Counted from the stretch's first letter, positions 8,307 through 17,373 are shown. The stretch is DNA of 36,390 nt from Brotaphodocola catenula (GCA_020686985.1 JAJEPU010000032.1:1-36390); one strand, 5' to 3'. Translations and numbers: made by a program. Notes: generated by a model from the sequence alone, not told the origin.

Positions 8307-10646
8307 CTATATCCTCCTCTTAAAGTTAAAGATTTTCTCACACCACCCAGGGCGCTGTGTATGCAGGGAAAGCCGATCGAAATCGGGCACCTGCTGTTCA
8401 TACCGGTATGTGCCAATCTGATGTTCCTCAAAAATTCTCTCACGGAAAAACCGCTCCACACACTGATATCCGGTCGGAACAAACATCAAAATATCAAACC
8501 CGACCAGATTCAGAAATGCCATCTGAATCGAATCCTCAAGAGACATCATCTCCTCCCCGGTTATAAGATAAATCAGCTTTGGATTCTTCTTTGTAAAATC
8601 AAATCTCTGGATCATTCGCAGCAGAGATTTATCCAGATTCAAAGCTATCGACACAATCGTAAATTCCGTTCCATTTTCCCCGGTTCCGCGAATCGTCTTC
8701 CGGTCAATCAAGAGCTGAATCTTGTCAAGCAGGTAATCCTGCATCGGCTCCCGCAAAAATCCATACGGATAGGCGCGATGCTGTCGGATTTTTTCTCGCT
8801 GAAGACGACCGTTTCTGAAAAATTCCACGGCAAACGGCTTGATCGGATTCTCTGAGGCAGAAGTCAGGTTCGGAATTTTGCTGATCACCGTTACATTTTC
8901 TGTGTCTGCTGTGATCAGCTCCTTGATCGATTGCCAGTAGATCCCCATGATCCCATCTTTCACACCGGAAATCTTAGAGAAGATCACCGGTATATTGACG
9001 GTATCCGAAAATGTGCTGAAATTCGGGCGGTACTTCAACTCCTGATTCCACAGGATCGGAATCTCCTCATACATTGTCTGCAAGGTGATCGTATTCGCCT
9101 TCGCATACTGCTGTTCCCGGTAAATCCCGCTGTCCTGATACATCAGCGTGTCAAGCTCCCGCTCCGCATGGTAGGCAACCGTCCCGACTCTGAGTCCTGC
9201 GCTCGCCTCCGGATAGGACGAGAGCGAGAGCGAAAACGGATAATTCACCTCATACAGGGACGAATCTGTCAGAGCACAGGTCTCATTGAGATCCGGCTGA
9301 AAAATCACGACATCGACAGGAAGTCTCGCAATCAACCTGCAAAATATCGCCTCTTTCTCATTCTTACAACCACCAAGATAAAAGAAACCGGAAATCTCAG
9401 GCTTCTTCCATCTATGAAAGAGATCCCGCTGATAGCGCTTCAGCCAACAGATCAGGTAAACCGCCGTATTTATCAGTCGATTTAAGGAATTTGAATTTGG
9501 ACTGTTTTCCCGTCGTCCTTCCTCCGCCATAACCTCCACAAAGGCTTTTCTCATCATCGGTTGAAGCTCAAAATTTTCTGAACAGACGAGATTTCGCGAT
9601 AAATCTTCCAAAACCTGATTTAAATTCGGATAACTGTTTTTTCGCTTTACCTCTTGAGTCTCCTCGACTGTCGGCGGAGAAATCCGCTGATTGACAATTA
9701 CAAGTCTTCGCCCGCTCCCTCGAATCGCCTGTCCGAGCTGATAGAGTTCATTTTCATAAGTAAGTTTGTCCGAAACGCCACGAATCCGGCAAAAACAATT
9801 ATAAAAAAATCGTGTATCATTCCCACGCTCTCCCGCAGACTCTTTGATTTGCTCAATCAGATCGATTTTTGCGGAAAGCCAGACATTTGTCGCAGGAATC
9901 AGAGAGGACACTCCCGAAAATCCCCCGCCGTACAAGCGTTCTTGGCTCTGCTCAGTCTCGAGCTCCTCGCGAATCTGCTTTAAATCAAAGGAGTCCGGAA
10001 AATTCTGTGCCCCGCCCGCTCCAAATGCTGACACCGGTATCTCCTCCGAGATCTCCGATTGCGGGTCCACACTCCGGTAAGCGTCATCCCCGTGATACTC
10101 TAAGATCACCAGATCACAGCCTGCCTGCGTGAGTACCCGCATCAACAGCAGTTCGTAAATGCTGATCTCCCCCTCATAGAGAATCTTTGGAAGTTTCTCC
10201 TCTCCGAGATGGTTGACGATCCGCTCAAATCGGTAATAGAGCCAGCACATGAACTTGATATATGCATTTTTCAGCATATTGTCATTTTTCCCACTCTCAC
10301 GCAGGTGAAGCAGTGTTGCATAGATCGCGCCGGATACATTTGCCCTCTGCCTCTCATTCATCCGCGGAAGCCATTTTTTGAGTCTCTGCGAGAAAAAGTT
10401 CTGGTCAATCTCAAACGCGGTCCCCATCATCTCCTGATAATAATCGAGCTGGCGCTGATCGGGATTCTTTAATTTTCCCTCCACAATCACTCCGGACAGG
10501 CGCGCCGTCTCGTAATATTTTCGGATAAATGCATGAACCTGTGAATTATATTCATGGATTCGACAGGCGTAAATCCCCCTGCGATTCCGTTTTCCCAGTT
10601 CCAGGAAATAATCATCGGGATTTTGCAGTGAAACACGCTCTAGCAT
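8307..10646 (-). CDS. YceG-like protein of Ter stress systems
   Basis: This 779-residue protein resembles the YceG family (a proposed component of a biosynthetic module linked to Ter genes), judged from its gene position and from segments such as YCRIHEYNSQ-like N-terminal sequence, YIKFMCWLYYRFE and LPKILYEGEISIYELLLMRVL (about 150-185). A second, similar block appears in the C-terminal half (TAVYLICWLKRYQRDLFHRW, PVDVVIFQPDLN), so the protein may hold two related domains. It has no membrane span. Bacillus YceG is shorter, at about 540 residues as I recall. AAAGGAG lies nine bases before the ATG. TelA starts four bases after the stop and a rhomboid gene ends 21 bases before the start. Its reaction is unknown. 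Confidence 0.8.
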   Translation of the reverse strand: MLERVSLQNPDDYFLELGKRNRRGIYACRIHEYNSQVHAFIRKYYETARLSGVIVEGKLKNPDQRQLDYYQEMMGTAFEIDQNFFSQRLKKWLPRMNERQRANVSGAIYATLLHLRESGKNDNMLKNAYIKFMCWLYYRFERIVNHLGEEKLPKILYEGEISIYELLLMRVLTQAGCDLVILEYHGDDAYRSVDPQSEISEEIPVSAFGAGGAQNFPDSFDLKQIREELETEQSQERLYGGGFSGVSSLIPATNVWLSAKIDLIEQIKESAGERGNDTRFFYNCFCRIRGVSDKLTYENELYQLGQAIRGSGRRLVIVNQRISPPTVEETQEVKRKNSYPNLNQVLEDLSRNLVCSENFELQPMMRKAFVEVMAEEGRRENSPNSNSLNRLINTAVYLICWLKRYQRDLFHRWKKPEISGFFYLGGCKNEKEAIFCRLIARLPVDVVIFQPDLNETCALTDSSLYEVNYPFSLSLSSYPEASAGLRVGTVAYHAERELDTLMYQDSGIYREQQYAKANTITLQTMYEEIPILWNQELKYRPNFSTFSDTVNIPVIFSKISGVKDGIMGIYWQSIKELITADTENVTVISKIPNLTSASENPIKPFAVEFFRNGRLQREKIRQHRAYPYGFLREPMQDYLLDKIQLLIDRKTIRGTGENGTEFTIVSIALNLDKSLLRMIQRFDFTKKNPKLIYLITGEEMMSLEDSIQMAFLNLVGFDILMFVPTGYQCVERFFRERIFEEHQIGTYRYEQQVPDFDRLSLHTQRPGWCEKIFNFKRRI

Positions 10647-10667
10647 GATGACTCTCTCCTTTCCGGT

Positions 10668-11342
10668 CTACCTACTCATCAAAAAAAATCCAAACCAAGC
10701 CCCGACAACTCCACCGAGAATATGCGTAAAGTTGGAGATGTTGCTCGGCACGAAAATTCCTTCATAGATCTGCCCGCCCAGATAAAAGATTGCGACGAGA
10801 AGAAACGTCAGCGGTATGTAGTGTTCCCGGATACTCGTAAATGAGGAGAGCAGAATAAAGGCGGATACCACCCCGCTCGCCCCCAAAAGCTGAGTATGTG
10901 GAAACAGAAGGAAACTTGCAATTCCCGTCACAAACGCCGTGATCAATATGACAACCAATAGATTCAGAGAACCGTATTTTTCTTCCAACATTGGTCCGAT
11001 AATCAGAAGAAGCGTCATATTTCCAAGCAGATGATCGAGACTGGCATGTCCAAAGACATGACCGATCAGCCGAACATAGGTAAACGGACTCGACAGCGAA
11101 GCTCGATATACGCTGAAAAACATGGTTGTAGTTCTTCCTCCACTGAGCCACCCCATCAGCCATGCGACCAGACAGATCAGCGCAAAGCAAAGCACAACCG
11201 GAGAATTAAAAGAAATGCTCCATCCTCTACTGTTTTTCAATCGTTTTCCCCTTCTCATCCGTCCTGGCGCCCTTTCTTTCCGACCTCCAACAGAATCTCC
11301 GTTATCTTTCCCATTGACAGACTGCGATTTTCTTTTTTGCAT
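10668..11342 (-). CDS. Rhomboid family intramembrane serine protease
   Basis: This is a 224-residue membrane protease that cuts helices inside the membrane. A basic cytosolic N-terminus (about 1-45, rich in Arg and Lys) is followed by six or so spans. The rhomboid signatures are all present: HASLDHLLGNM (99-109), catalytic Ser156 in GASG, and catalytic His207 in NFTHILGGVVGAWFG. ATG 11342 has AAGGAG five bases upstream. The open frame reaches 11474, but that part overlaps a large hairpin and has no ribosome site. It lies 21 bases ahead of the YceG-like gene, so it appears to lead the ter transcript. A rhomboid here is not part of the textbook ter operon. Confidence 0.9.
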   Translation of the reverse strand: MQKRKSQSVNGKDNGDSVGGRKERAPGRMRRGKRLKNSRGWSISFNSPVVLCFALICLVAWLMGWLSGGRTTTMFFSVYRASLSSPFTYVRLIGHVFGHASLDHLLGNMTLLLIIGPMLEEKYGSLNLLVVILITAFVTGIASFLLFPHTQLLGASGVVSAFILLSSFTSIREHYIPLTFLLVAIFYLGGQIYEGIFVPSNISNFTHILGGVVGAWFGFFLMSR

Positions 11343-11371
11343 CCCCGCTCCTTCTATAATGAAACGAAAAC

Positions 11372-11424
11372 TGGCGAAAGCATACGGACAGAACTCAATC
11401 TGTTCTCTCCAGACGCTTTCGCCA
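11372..11424 (-). terminator. Long stem-loop between the Ca2+-ATPase and rhomboid genes
   Basis: Arms TGGCGAAAGC (11372-11381) and GCTTTCGCCA (11415-11424) are perfect complements, and the interior ACAGA...TCTGT pairs again. On the minus strand a T-rich stretch (GTTTTCGTTTC) follows, so it may end ATPase transcription, fully or partly. It could instead be an attenuator of the ter cluster, because the rhomboid ATG is only 30 bases further on. Confidence 0.55.
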
Positions 11425-11501
11425 AACTCATCAAAATCTCCTGCGACTGAAGCCGGGAGAATCTCCGCTATCATCCAAAAACTGCTATAACTTCGTACAT
11501 G

Positions 11502-11566
11502 AACTTAACCTCGTACTTAATTCCTACTTGATTTTCTACTTAACCTTCCACCTCACGTCCTACTTG
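11502..11566 (-). repeat. Degenerate 12-base tandem repeats after the ATPase stop
   Basis: On the plus strand TACTT-type cores start at 11502, 11514, 11525, 11537 and 11561, a spacing of 11-12 bases or twice that. On the minus strand each reads AAGTA(G/C), and the ATPase stop codon TAG sits in the first copy. This looks like slippage within the 3' untranslated region. Confidence 0.45.
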
Positions 11567-14157
11567 TGTGCAGTCAGTAACTTTCTTACCGCATCGATCG
11601 GAATGACCATAAATGCCAGAACCAGGCAGATCAGCCAGGACTTCAGGCTCAGGCTCTCAACACTGAGCATCTCTCCGCCGAAGGTGACAAACACAAACTG
11701 CATCACAAAGATCGACAGCATAACGAGAAGGAAATTCTTATTTCTCATCAGGTTCTCAAACGGATTGATGTGAGCGGTTCTCGCATTGAATCCGTTGAAT
11801 GTGATCGCCATCATAAACGTCGCAAACAGTGCCGATTTGAGGTAGGTCATATCGACATCTCCGAACAGGTTTCTGATCGGTGCAAAGAAGAGAATCGACA
11901 GACAGATAACGGTAATATAAAGTGCACTGATAATTACCTCAATCAGCATATCTTTCGTGACAATGCTCTCATTTCTCGGAACCGGTTTGTCTTTCATATA
12001 CTCTCGAAGTGCCGGCTCACTTCCGAAGGCGATCGCCGCAAGCGTATCCATTGCAAGGTTGATCAACAGAAGCTGAATAACCGTCAAGATTACATTTTCA
12101 CCCAAAAGCGGTCCAATAAAGCAGGACAGAACCGCCGACACATTTACCGTCAGCTGGAAGATCAGGAACTTGCGGATGCTCTTAAACATTGTACGTCCGT
12201 ACAGGATTGCCTTCTCAATCGAGGAGAAGTTGTCGTCGAGAATCGTGATGTCTCCCGCCTCCTTTGCAACCTCCGTACCGCTTCCCATTGCAAATCCAAC
12301 ATCCGCTTTTTTCAGAGCCGGGGAATCGTTGACACCGTCTCCTGTCATTCCGACTACCTCCTCGAGCTCCTGTGCCAGTCTCACGAGACGGCTCTTGTCC
12401 GTCGGAAGTGCTCTTGCGACAACTCTCAGATGCGGAAGAATCTTCTTCATCTCCTCGTCGCTCTTCTCTGCCATCTCCGCAGAAGTCAGAGCGACATCTT
12501 CCGGATTCACAAGCAGACCTGCCTCTTTTGCGATTGCGACAGCGGTCTCTTTTCGGTCACCGGTTACCATGACAACCTGAATTCCCGCATTCTGTACCTC
12601 ATGGATCGCATCAGCTGCCTCCTTGCGGACGTTATCACGGATACTGATCACACACACGAGAGTCAGATCGCCCTCATCAGACTCGCCCTCTCTCTTTGCA
12701 ACTGCAAGAAGTCTCATCGAACGTCCTGCCTGTGCATCCATATGCGCGATCAGGTAATTCTTCTCAACGAGTTCTTTCGTCTCACCGTTCTCATCAATGT
12801 AATGCGTACATCTCTCAATGATTCGCTCCGGCGCACCTTTGATGTAAGTCATGCTCTTGCCATCGCGCTGAACGGTTACGCTGGAAAATTTCTTTGCGGA
12901 ATCAAACGCGTTAAAGTTTCTCGCCTCTTCCTTCGCAATCGAATTTACAACCTTTGAGTCAATCAGGTATGCCATCAGTGCACGGTCGGTGCTGTTTCCA
13001 CCGATGATCGAGCCATTTGAGGCAACTGCACTGTTGTTGATTCCGGTTCCGATGATCACATCCTCTGCAAGATTGGACGGCATCTTGGAAAGCTCCTTAA
13101 ATGGAACAACATTTCCTGTCACAAGCTCTACAACAGACAGGCGACCCTCGGTGATCGTACCGGTCTTATCGCTGAAGAGAATGCTCAAACTTCCTGCGGT
13201 CTCAAGACCGTTGATCTTTCTGACGAGGACGTTGTCCTTTGCCATTCTAAGGCTCTGAAACGACAGCAGAATCGAGGTCAGCATCGGCAGACCCTCCGGC
13301 ACTGCACAGACAATGACCGTGATTGCGACGGTAATTGCATCGAGAAGCAGGCGAATCCATCCATAAATTCCAGTCGGAAGCGCGCCCGTTATAAACGTCT
13401 TTGCAAGAATTCCTACAACGATTGCACCTGCGCCGATATAGCCAAACTTGGAAATCTGCTGAGCGAGAACGCCGAGCTTTACCTGAAGCGGAGTCTGTCT
13501 CGTCTCCTCCTGCACCTCAAGCGCAAGCTCTCCGAACAGCGTCTTGTCTCCGACTACCCTGATCTCTATATAGCCTTCTCCGCCACAAACGACGGTTCCG
13601 CGATATGCATAATGCTTATTGAGCAAATCTTTCACATCATACGAAGTCTTCTCATCCGGACACGGAATCTTCGTTGCCTCCTCAGTCTCACCGTTGAGTG
13701 CTGCCTGATCGACCTTGAGAGCACCTTCCACGACAACTCCATCTGCCGAAATCTTGTCGCCCGCCTGAAGATACACGAGATCTCCAACCACAACCTCACT
13801 CACATGAATCTCGAGAAGTTTTCCGTCTCGAATGACTTTTGCGATCTCCTTTGCCTCTTCCTCTTCCTTGAGGGCAGACGCCTTGTTTTCCTGTTTGTTC
13901 TCACTGATCGATGCAACTCCATTTGCAATCACAATCGCAATCAGAATTCCTACCGGCTCAAACCATTCCGCCTGTCCGAGCAGAAAAAGTCCGATCTGAA
14001 CAACCAGTGCGACCAGCAAAATTATAATCATCGGATCCTTGAAACCTTCAAGAATCTTTTTCCACAACGGGTCCGCCGGAATCTGCGTCAGCTCATTCGA
14101 GCCATGCTGTTTGCGACTCTCTTCTACCTGTTTTGATGACAGTCCCTGCAACTTCAT
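11560..14157 (-). CDS. P-type calcium-transporting ATPase (PMCA/LMCA1-like)
   Basis: This is an 865-residue P-type cation pump of the Ca2+-exporting group, in the inner membrane. The first span pair is at about 41-82, the actuator loop has ALNGETEEATK (153-163), span 4 has the ion-site motif VPEGLP (286-291), and the phosphorylation site is Asp330 in SDKTGTITEG. The hinge has MTGDGVNDSPALKKADVGFAMG, followed by six C-terminal spans. Length and motifs fit LMCA1-type pumps. AGGAG lies close before the ATG. A promoter (14310-14338) separates it from mcrC. Its place beside calcium-binding TerD genes suggests calcium as the shared theme. Manganese or sodium/potassium transport cannot be excluded from sequence alone. 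Confidence 0.93.
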   Translation of the reverse strand: MKLQGLSSKQVEESRKQHGSNELTQIPADPLWKKILEGFKDPMIIILLVALVVQIGLFLLGQAEWFEPVGILIAIVIANGVASISENKQENKASALKEEEEAKEIAKVIRDGKLLEIHVSEVVVGDLVYLQAGDKISADGVVVEGALKVDQAALNGETEEATKIPCPDEKTSYDVKDLLNKHYAYRGTVVCGGEGYIEIRVVGDKTLFGELALEVQEETRQTPLQVKLGVLAQQISKFGYIGAGAIVVGILAKTFITGALPTGIYGWIRLLLDAITVAITVIVCAVPEGLPMLTSILLSFQSLRMAKDNVLVRKINGLETAGSLSILFSDKTGTITEGRLSVVELVTGNVVPFKELSKMPSNLAEDVIIGTGINNSAVASNGSIIGGNSTDRALMAYLIDSKVVNSIAKEEARNFNAFDSAKKFSSVTVQRDGKSMTYIKGAPERIIERCTHYIDENGETKELVEKNYLIAHMDAQAGRSMRLLAVAKREGESDEGDLTLVCVISIRDNVRKEAADAIHEVQNAGIQVVMVTGDRKETAVAIAKEAGLLVNPEDVALTSAEMAEKSDEEMKKILPHLRVVARALPTDKSRLVRLAQELEEVVGMTGDGVNDSPALKKADVGFAMGSGTEVAKEAGDITILDDNFSSIEKAILYGRTMFKSIRKFLIFQLTVNVSAVLSCFIGPLLGENVILTVIQLLLINLAMDTLAAIAFGSEPALREYMKDKPVPRNESIVTKDMLIEVIISALYITVICLSILFFAPIRNLFGDVDMTYLKSALFATFMMAITFNGFNARTAHINPFENLMRNKNFLLVMLSIFVMQFVFVTFGGEMLSVESLSLKSWLICLVLAFMVIPIDAVRKLLTAHK

Positions 14158-14176
14158 TTTTTTCTCCTATTTTCTC

Positions 14177-14338
14177 CTATCTTTTCCCTAATCCGGAACC
14201 AAAGTCTGAATTAAATTCCAAATCGCATTCTGGATCAAATTTTGAATCAACTTCTGGGTCCATATTGAGAATTTTTTCGGCAATCTCGTCAAGAAATTGT
14301 CTAAACAATATTTTATAAAATATCTCGTTTTTTGTCAA
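14177..14338 (-). other. Possible small ORF or relic of a duplicated mcrC end
   Basis: One frame is open across the mcrC-ATPase gap and ends with TAG at 14177. It has a TTG at 14338 and an ATG at 14263, neither with a ribosome site. Its product would be acidic, with an eight-residue degenerate repeat (DPEVDSKF, then DPECDLEF). Its upstream part resembles the McrC C-terminus: RQFLDEIAEKIL here against RQLDEIVKTNLL there. The promoter above lies inside it, so it may well be noncoding. Confidence 0.2.
14310..14338 (-). promoter_or_regulatory. Promoter of the Ca2+-ATPase gene
   Basis: TTGACA (14338-14333) and TAAAAT (14315-14310) have a 17-base spacer, and the leader to the ATG is about 150 bases. 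I looked for a yybP-ykoY manganese riboswitch in this leader and did not see one. Confidence 0.65.
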
Positions 14339-14381
14339 TACATGCTTGGTGTGAATACAAAAAACCTTTGCGCTTCCATTC

Positions 14382-15446
14382 CTATCCGTGTCCAGTAAGA
14401 AGATTTGTTTTCACAATCTCATCGAGCTGTCTCGCAATCCCTGAGAACTTTTGGTTCAAGTCCAGTGTCTTCACGCTGATCCGATTTCCACCGATCACAA
14501 ACTCGCAGTCCGGCGTGATCTCCTCCTCCGTCTTCGCATACAAAAGAAGTCCCGATACCTTCCCGCTCCCCATGACATCCTGATTTTTTACATAGGTAAA
14601 GATCTGATAAAGGTTTCCAGAGTGAATCGTCTCCTTCTCATAATGGCTCTGCATCGTGTGACCGTAATATTTTGCGTCAATAATCAAAATCTCATCACCC
14701 AATCGCAAAAAAATATCCGTCTGCATCACCGGAAGGAAATGAATCATCCGAGACTGTGGTCTTTCCGTCAAATTCCACTTCACCTGCGCTGACCGCACCT
14801 CATTGAGTTCCGGGTGATGACACCTGATATACTCCAGAATAAACTTCTCGTAGAGCCGGTGCATCGATTCTTCCGAAAATGTCATCATCCGGTATCCACC
14901 TGCCTCCTCCGTCTGGATCATCCCCTCGTCAACGAAATAGCAGAGATTGAGAAGCATCTCATAATTCGCGTTTCCGCGCTCGTAGCGAAGCGACTCCCAG
15001 CAGATCTTGGAAACGTCCACGGAATCCACCTCATGAAAGAAGGAAATCAGTTTTTTGAGCCTTGCCCGCCTTGCCCTCTTCACCTGTGAATCCCGAATCA
15101 GAGTTTCCATCGTTGCCTTTAAAATCTGATTGAACAGGTTGTTTACCGACATCTCCTCACACTCGCACTGCATCTGTCGTTTTCTCTGAATCTGATTGCG
15201 GATGGTTCCTGCAATCAGCAACTTTCCGCGCACAGTCGACAAATCTTCCTCACGACTCACATACGTCCGATAAAGTCCCTGTTTTAACTGACGGGAAATT
15301 CCGCGAAACAAAATCTCCGCAAAGAGATCCGAGATCTCCTCAAACTCCTCCGCAACCACATCCTCATAAGAGTTCTGGCGTAGCACCTGAAATGCATACG
15401 CCAACATGTAATAAACATTTTTGATGAAAATTCCTTTGTCCTTCAT
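14382..15446 (-). CDS. mcrC: McrC family subunit of a McrBC-type restriction system
   Basis: This is a 354-residue partner of McrB that supplies the DNA-cutting domain in type IV restriction of methylated or otherwise modified DNA. The N-terminal half is the McrC beta-rich and helical region beginning IFIKNVYYMLAYAFQVL. The C-terminal PD-(D/E)xK nuclease core is seen as Asp244 in MQTDIFLRLGDE and Asp257/Lys259 in LIIDAKYYG, with a following Gln in LYQIFTYV. It starts 40 bases after mcrB. Sequence and length match the McrC group that often accompanies McrB in Clostridia. The recognised DNA modification cannot be predicted. Confidence 0.92.
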   Translation of the reverse strand: MKDKGIFIKNVYYMLAYAFQVLRQNSYEDVVAEEFEEISDLFAEILFRGISRQLKQGLYRTYVSREEDLSTVRGKLLIAGTIRNQIQRKRQMQCECEEMSVNNLFNQILKATMETLIRDSQVKRARRARLKKLISFFHEVDSVDVSKICWESLRYERGNANYEMLLNLCYFVDEGMIQTEEAGGYRMMTFSEESMHRLYEKFILEYIRCHHPELNEVRSAQVKWNLTERPQSRMIHFLPVMQTDIFLRLGDEILIIDAKYYGHTMQSHYEKETIHSGNLYQIFTYVKNQDVMGSGKVSGLLLYAKTEEEITPDCEFVIGGNRISVKTLDLNQKFSGIARQLDEIVKTNLLTGHG

Positions 15447-15486
15447 AAATTTTTACTTTAATAAGTCCATAAATCTTCGATAAATC

Positions 15487-17283
15487 CTACATAAATTGTC
15501 TATCAAATTTTTGTCGTTTATTCACGACCCGGTCTTCCCGATTTACTTTATTTTTCCCTATTTTTGTCTCCAACACGCCTTTCAGCCGTCTCTCCCATCC
15601 TGCCAGTCGTTCTCTCTCGTCAAACCAGTACTCACGAAGCATCGGGAGAATGTCGTAATTCACAACCATCTTCATCCACTCCAATGTACAGGTTTCCCGA
15701 TTTTGTCCGCAAAAATAACTGTGACCGATGCAAAATCCATCTCCAAGAGAGTCATCCTCCCAAATCTCCCGATTTAAGTCCACGATCTGTTCAATCAGCC
15801 GGTCAAACACTTCATTTTGCAGGGATTTCTGATAATTTTGAAAGCCCTCAGATGAGAATCCAGGCTCCATCTCAAAGAAACTGAACCGCCTGCGCAGAGC
15901 ATAGTCGATCATCGCAAGACTTCGATCCGCCGTGTTCATCATACCAATCAAATAGAGATTTTCCGGCACTGAAAACAGTGTCTGGCTGTACGCCAGCGTC
16001 GCCGGTGTTCTTCGATACTCCTTTTCAATCAGCATCAGAAGTTCACCAAAAATTCGACTCAAGTTTCCACGATTGATCTCATCAATCAGAAAGAAATATT
16101 CATGGTCAGGATCTTTCTCTGCCTGTTTGCAGGCGCGATAAAAGATTCCCTCTCTGAGCTTAAATCCCTCTCTGACCGGCTTGTAACCCATAATAAAATC
16201 TTCATACGAATAACTCTGGTGAAACTGGATCAGACGAATTCTTGACTCATCCTTTTTTTCCATCATCGCATACGCGAGGCGCCTTGCCGTAAACGTCTTT
16301 CCGACTCCCGGGGCTCCCTGCAAGATCAGATTCTTCTTATTTCTTAGCAGAGCCACAAGCGTGTTAAAATCCTCTTCCCCGATATACACTTCGCTCAGAA
16401 AATCCTCTTTTGTATAAGATTCCGATTCAGATTGATCGCACGGAGAAAGTTCGCAATTCGATTCCCCGCTGTTATTCCAACTCGCGATCGGTTCTCGACT
16501 TCTGTCTCGATATCGTGCTTCCCCTGACTCTCGATCTCTGTTGTGACCTCTATCTTGCCCTTTATCCCGATTTCCATCTCGATCGTGATCCTTCTTGCCC
16601 CGATTTCCATAAAAACGACTCACAAAAAATGCGAGATCAGTCGTCATCGTGATCTTCTCCGGATCAGGATAACAAGACTCATCTGCCAAATCCCGAAACA
16701 TCTGGTCTAGCTCCGAATCCCTGCGGATCACATCCCGAATCTCCTCATAAAGCTGGTACGTTCCTCTGACATTCAGAATTGCATCTCCGCGAATCGGCAA
16801 AAAATCTGACTCCACCGCCTGCGCAAGCGCAAGTGCATCCGAATATTTATACACATAATACTGATCTGGATTTTTCAGCCACAGATACGTTGTGATTGCA
16901 TTTGCCATCTGATAGTGATGATTCCACGTTCCATCATCGTACTTCATCCGAAGCCAGTCCGCCGAAGCCTGAAACTGACCAATTCTTAACGCAAGATCCT
17001 CCGACTCATCAAACAGACTGCAAAACATACTCCGAACCGCCTCTGCGTCAGCACTCGCAAACTGACCAATCATCCTGCGCGGATAATTACTCCGGTTTGC
17101 AAGCAGATTTGCCGTCTTTTCTGTTGCCTTCATAAACATCTGCCGAAAATCATCCGCCTCAAGATCCCAGTATCTCTGAAAATGCAGGATTGCTCTCCAT
17201 TTATAGCGTTCCCTGTTCCAGTGTTCCGGGAAATACTTCTTGTAGGCAGAAAGAATCTCTGCCAGATTTTCTGGATGAAACAT
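15487..17283 (-). CDS. mcrB: McrB family AAA+ GTPase of a McrBC-type restriction system
   Basis: This is the 598-residue motor and DNA-recognition subunit that assembles with McrC on modified DNA. The N-terminal part (1-220) is an unassigned recognition region found in clostridial McrB proteins. Then follows a low-complexity Arg/Asp-rich linker (about 227-262), and the AAA+ core: Walker A GAPGVGKT (323-330), FHQSYSYEDF (354-363), Walker B FFLIDEINRGN (397-407) and the McrB hallmark MNTADRS (449-455), as in GTP-hydrolysing McrB. AGGAG directly abuts the ATG at 17283, which is unusually close. An AAGG further back may be the true site. No in-frame upstream ATG was found. Confidence 0.92.
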   Translation of the reverse strand: MFHPENLAEILSAYKKYFPEHWNRERYKWRAILHFQRYWDLEADDFRQMFMKATEKTANLLANRSNYPRRMIGQFASADAEAVRSMFCSLFDESEDLALRIGQFQASADWLRMKYDDGTWNHHYQMANAITTYLWLKNPDQYYVYKYSDALALAQAVESDFLPIRGDAILNVRGTYQLYEEIRDVIRRDSELDQMFRDLADESCYPDPEKITMTTDLAFFVSRFYGNRGKKDHDRDGNRDKGQDRGHNRDRESGEARYRDRSREPIASWNNSGESNCELSPCDQSESESYTKEDFLSEVYIGEEDFNTLVALLRNKKNLILQGAPGVGKTFTARRLAYAMMEKKDESRIRLIQFHQSYSYEDFIMGYKPVREGFKLREGIFYRACKQAEKDPDHEYFFLIDEINRGNLSRIFGELLMLIEKEYRRTPATLAYSQTLFSVPENLYLIGMMNTADRSLAMIDYALRRRFSFFEMEPGFSSEGFQNYQKSLQNEVFDRLIEQIVDLNREIWEDDSLGDGFCIGHSYFCGQNRETCTLEWMKMVVNYDILPMLREYWFDERERLAGWERRLKGVLETKIGKNKVNREDRVVNKRQKFDRQFM

Positions 17284-17373
17284 CTCCTCATTCCGCCCTT
17301 CTCTATTTATTCTATCCTTTTCAATCCACTTTTCTCGGTTTGCACTTTTATTTTCTCATAATATTAAAAACTT

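Noticed and set aside
11770-12957. 395-residue open frame opposite the Ca2+-ATPase gene
   Set aside because: It is fully inside the ATPase, has no family features, and its composition follows the codon use of the other strand.
14158-14320. yybP-ykoY manganese riboswitch upstream of the P-type ATPase
   Set aside because: No matching pairings or conserved loops were seen in the leader.
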